The notes under the pieces are model-generated. The model saw nothing but the letters and a program-made list of their open reading frames with translations, did not search any database and had not been told where the DNA came from. From assembly GCA_938041455.1 (NCBI GenBank), contig CALITO010000025.1:1-46030 (forward strand): 46,030 bases of DNA, in the 5' to 3' direction. The position numbers were made by a program, and so were the translations under genes. Source of the stretch: an uncultured bacterium (GTDB lineage: Bacteria > Armatimonadota > JACIXR01). The stretch's first letter is position 1, and each line of letters opens with the position of its first letter. Positions 44,318 through 46,030 of this stretch are shown here, in pieces.

Positions 44318-45612
44318 AGTTCTTCCTCCTTTCTAATTTTAACCGATTTTTTGAGGAATTCAAGCACTTTGCCAAGGTATATATCACCTATCAACCTCTC
44401 CATTCTTCCCGTCTCTTCAAAAACTCTTCTCATCGTCTCCTTCGGCACATTATTCGCCTTAGCAAGCTCTTCCAACCTCTCTTCCACCTCTTCCTCTTTC
44501 ACTCCCAAACCTTCCCTCCTCCCAATCTCCTGCAGTATCAAGCGCCTCACCAGTATATCCTTTGCCTCCCTTTCCAAGGCCATCTGCACCTGCTCCAAGG
44601 TGATGTTCTTCTCAGAAAGGTATCTATCAAGGTTATAGCCTTGCTTCTCCAAAGAGGCAATAAACAGCCTGAACCGCTCCCTCGTTTCTTCCTCCAGCAT
44701 AGGCTCTGGAAACTCCACCTGAGAAAGGGAAATGAGGCGTGATAAAATCTCCCTCTCCAATTGTTCCTCCTCCGCCTTTCTCGCCTCCTTTTCCAACTCC
44801 CTTCTTATGCTTTCTTTTAACTCCTTTAATGTGTTGAACTCGCTTGCCTGGCGAGCAAACTCATCATCTAACTTAGGCAAAACGCGCTTCCTTATACCCT
44901 CCACCTTCACCCTTAAGACTGCATCCCTGTTCGCTAACTCGGGATTGTTGAAATCAGGTGGATAATGCACCTCTATCTCCTTCTCCTCCCCCAGTTTCAT
45001 CCCTTCCAGATAAACATCTATGGGAGGAACGAGCTCCTCATCACCTACGATTATACTATCCCCTTTCTCCTCCCCATAGGGTTGACCATCCACATAGACC
45101 TTGAGGCTTATATCTACCAGATCTCCTCTCTTTACGATTTTTCGCTTCACTGGCTCCGATTGTGCGAAGCGATAGCGAAGCATCTTCAATCGCTCCATCA
45201 CATCTTCTTCCCTCACCTTTATTTCCCTATAACCCACCTCGATAGATTCATAGGGAGGCAGAACGACCTCAGGTTGCGTGTAAAAGGTTGCCTTGATTAT
45301 CGCTTCCTCACCCTCCTCTAGTTTCTCTATCTCCACATTGGGAGTGGTATAAAGTTTGATGTCCTTTCCCTCTATAGCTTTCCTGAGGGTTTCTTCCGCC
45401 AATATGCGACCAGCCTCTTCTTTCAGACGCTCATCTCCAATGTATCTACGCACAAGGGCTGTAGGAGCCTTGCCTTTACGGAAACCGGGAACCTCCACCC
45501 TTTTGGAAAGCTGAGCGAGTGCCTTCTTTAGTGTTTCCTCCACTTTCTCCTTTTCAACCTTTATATCGAGGGATAGAAAGCAGGGAGCCATCTTCGCTAA
45601 AGAAATTTCCAT
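44314..45612 (-). CDS. tig: Trigger factor (ribosome-associated chaperone)
   Basis: 432 residues. N-terminal ribosome-binding domain with the signature loop '[15 protein letters not shown]', a PPIase (FKBP-like) domain at about 150-245 ('[18 protein letters not shown]', '[28 protein letters not shown]'), and a long helical C-terminal domain. It binds at the exit tunnel and shields nascent chains. GGAGG upstream supports ATG 45612. First gene of the tig-clpP-clpX-lon-valS operon; a terminator lies just before it, so its promoter must be in the short gap or overlap that hairpin, or expression relies on read-through from the tRNAs. Confidence 0.96.
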   Translation of the reverse strand: MEISLAKMAPCFLSLDIKVEKEKVEETLKKALAQLSKRVEVPGFRKGKAPTALVRRYIGDERLKEEAGRILAEETLRKAIEGKDIKLYTTPNVEIEKLEEGEEAIIKATFYTQPEVVLPPYESIEVGYREIKVREEDVMERLKMLRYRFAQSEPVKRKIVKRGDLVDISLKVYVDGQPYGEEKGDSIIVGDEELVPPIDVYLEGMKLGEEKEIEVHYPPDFNNPELANRDAVLRVKVEGIRKRVLPKLDDEFARQASEFNTLKELKESIRRELEKEARKAEEEQLEREILSRLISLSQVEFPEPMLEEETRERFRLFIASLEKQGYNLDRYLSEKNITLEQVQMALEREAKDILVRRLILQEIGRREGLGVKEEEVEERLEELAKANNVPKETMRRVFEETGRMERLIGDIYLGKVLEFLKKSVKIRKEEEL

Positions 45613-45640
45613 CCTTTTCTCCTCCTTACGATTAAGTAAT

Positions 45641-45666
45641 AATAAAGCCCCTTACGGGGCTTTATT
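45641..45666 (-). terminator. Rho-independent terminator after the tRNA genes
   Basis: A perfect 11-bp stem AATAAAGCCCC / GGGGCTTTATT with a 4-nt GTAA loop on the minus strand, followed by an A/T-rich ATTACTT. It lies 3 nt beyond the encoded CCA of tRNA-Gly. Confidence 0.8.
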
Positions 45667-45669
45667 TTC

Positions 45670-45745
45670 TGGAGCGGGCGACGGGACTTGAACCCGCGAC
45701 CTTCAGCTTGGAAGGCTGACGCTCTACCCGGTGAGCTACGCCCGC
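45670..45745 (-). tRNA. tRNA-Gly (anticodon TCC)
   Basis: 76 nt including an encoded CCA. Acceptor stem GCGGGCG / CGCCCGC, D-arm 'TAGCTCACCGGGTAGAGC', anticodon arm with loop CTTCCAA (anticodon TCC), and T-arm containing GGTTCAAGTCC. Discriminator base T. Co-transcribed after tRNA-Leu with a 4-nt gap. Confidence 0.96.
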
Positions 45746-45749
45746 TATT

Positions 45750-45836
45750 TGGTGGGCGAGGGGAGAGTTGAACTCCCACAGGCAAGAACCCATCGGATCC
45801 TAAGTCCGACGCGTCTACCAATTCCGCCACTCGCCC
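45750..45836 (-). tRNA. tRNA-Leu (anticodon TAG)
   Basis: 87 nt, type II with a long variable arm, and encoded CCA. Acceptor GGGCGAG / CTCGCCC, discriminator A, D-arm 'GCGGAATTGGTAGACGC', anticodon loop CTTAGGA (anticodon TAG) on stem TCGGA/TCCGA, T-arm with AGTTCAACTC. First of the two-tRNA unit. Confidence 0.96.
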
Positions 45837-45846
45837 CTAATACTTT

Positions 45847-45874
45847 ATTATATCAACAAAATCCACTAAATCAA
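45847..45874 (-). promoter_or_regulatory. Promoter of the tRNA-Leu/tRNA-Gly unit
   Basis: Minus-strand -35 TTGATT (45874-45869), 16-nt spacer, perfect -10 TATAAT (45852-45847), then 10 nt to the tRNA-Leu 5' end. It serves as the reference promoter for this window. Confidence 0.65.
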
Positions 45875-46030
45875 ATTTTTAACGAGGTTAGTTTTGTTGA
45901 ATAATTCAAAGAACGTTCAACTTCCACCTTGAAGGGATGACGAAGTTTGTAGAAATATAGCATTTAGAAATTTTTAGAAGGAGATTCTCAAGTTAAACGG
46001 CTAATAAAAGATGGTTTCTTTTCACTTTTT
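45875..46030. other. Intergenic sequence to the right edge, no gene seen
   Basis: AT-rich, with no convincing open frame on either strand. It contains motif copy D and, overlapping it, the palindrome TTGAATAATTCAA (45898-45910) and a wider GTTGAA...TTCAAC pair. AGAAGGAGA at about 45976-45984 resembles a ribosome-binding site, but no start codon follows at useful spacing. Confidence 0.5.
45890..45906 (-). repeat. Copy D of the AATTATTCAACAAAACT motif
   Basis: On the minus strand identical over all 17 bases to copy B, and placed 15 nt upstream of the -35 box of the tRNA promoter in the same orientation as the tRNA genes. Confidence 0.55.

Noticed and set aside
45597-45830. 77-residue minus-strand frame reading 'MAELVDASDLGSDGF...'
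   Set aside because: It reads straight through tRNA-Leu, tRNA-Gly and the terminator; this is a well-known spurious peptide from tRNA genes.

Overview
The window is a gene-dense stretch of about 46 kb (roughly 50% GC) from a free-living bacterium, very probably a thermophile of the Armatimonadota / Fervidibacter type. That placement is an inference. It rests on a pseudopilin with an H-X9-DG C-terminal motif, a single-chain AccD-AccA carboxyltransferase, large secreted glycosidases beside a big multi-pass membrane protein of an OPT-like uncharacterised family, flavin-dependent ThyX, Glu/Lys/Arg/Ile-rich proteins with many AGG/AGA and ATA codons, and frequent leaderless promoters. There is no 16S gene, so the call is not firm. 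I see no transposase, integrase, prophage gene or CRISPR array.

Layout. (1) 1-990: the start of a PD40/TolB-type beta-propeller gene running off the left edge, divergent from a short ArgA-type acetyltransferase. (2) 994-9870, minus strand: a head-to-tail train with mostly overlapping or near-touching genes. In transcription order: TIM-barrel epimerase-like, HD-GYP phosphodiesterase, macro domain, lytic transglycosylase, coiled-coil zinc ribbon, RNase H, SagB-type oxidoreductase, LOG-like, acylphosphatase, nth, nfo, then an ECF sigma / anti-sigma / secreted protein cassette that appears to have its own ECF-type promoter. (3) 9980-11665, plus strand: FmdE-domain protein, pseudopilin, and a 79-residue membrane peptide closed by a strong terminator. 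(4) 11691-14783: hypothetical, ilvE, a divergent mcsB without a normal start codon, and a DUF996-like membrane protein.

(5) 14785-26584: a carbohydrate locus of two divergent operons. Leftward are a roughly 700-residue multi-pass membrane protein and a 1195-residue secreted glycosidase-like protein. Rightward are a CstA-family carrier, a GH50 (beta-agarase family) protein and a GHL6-type glycosidase with a GH42-like trimerisation domain. The presumed logic is polymer breakdown outside the membrane with uptake of the products. (6) 26581-28833: thyX divergent from def-fmt. (7) 28864-35551, minus strand: pheA, a sulfatase-fold hydrolase with Thr at the nucleophile position, cinA, thpR, recA and an NCS2 purine permease. 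(8) 35581-37377: accDA fusion. (9) 37395-45612, minus strand: the protein-quality operon tig-clpP-clpX-lon-valS, preceded by tRNA-Leu and tRNA-Gly with their own promoter and terminator.

The most useful observations are: at least six first-of-operon genes whose -10 box ends 6-8 nt before the start codon (leaderless mRNAs); a 15-17 bp motif recurring four times, three of them directly upstream of promoters; an McsB homologue with no usable start codon and two replaced catalytic residues; and an 8-bp inverted repeat that would mask the ribosome-binding site of the macro-domain gene. All family calls were made by eye from motifs; no database search was run.
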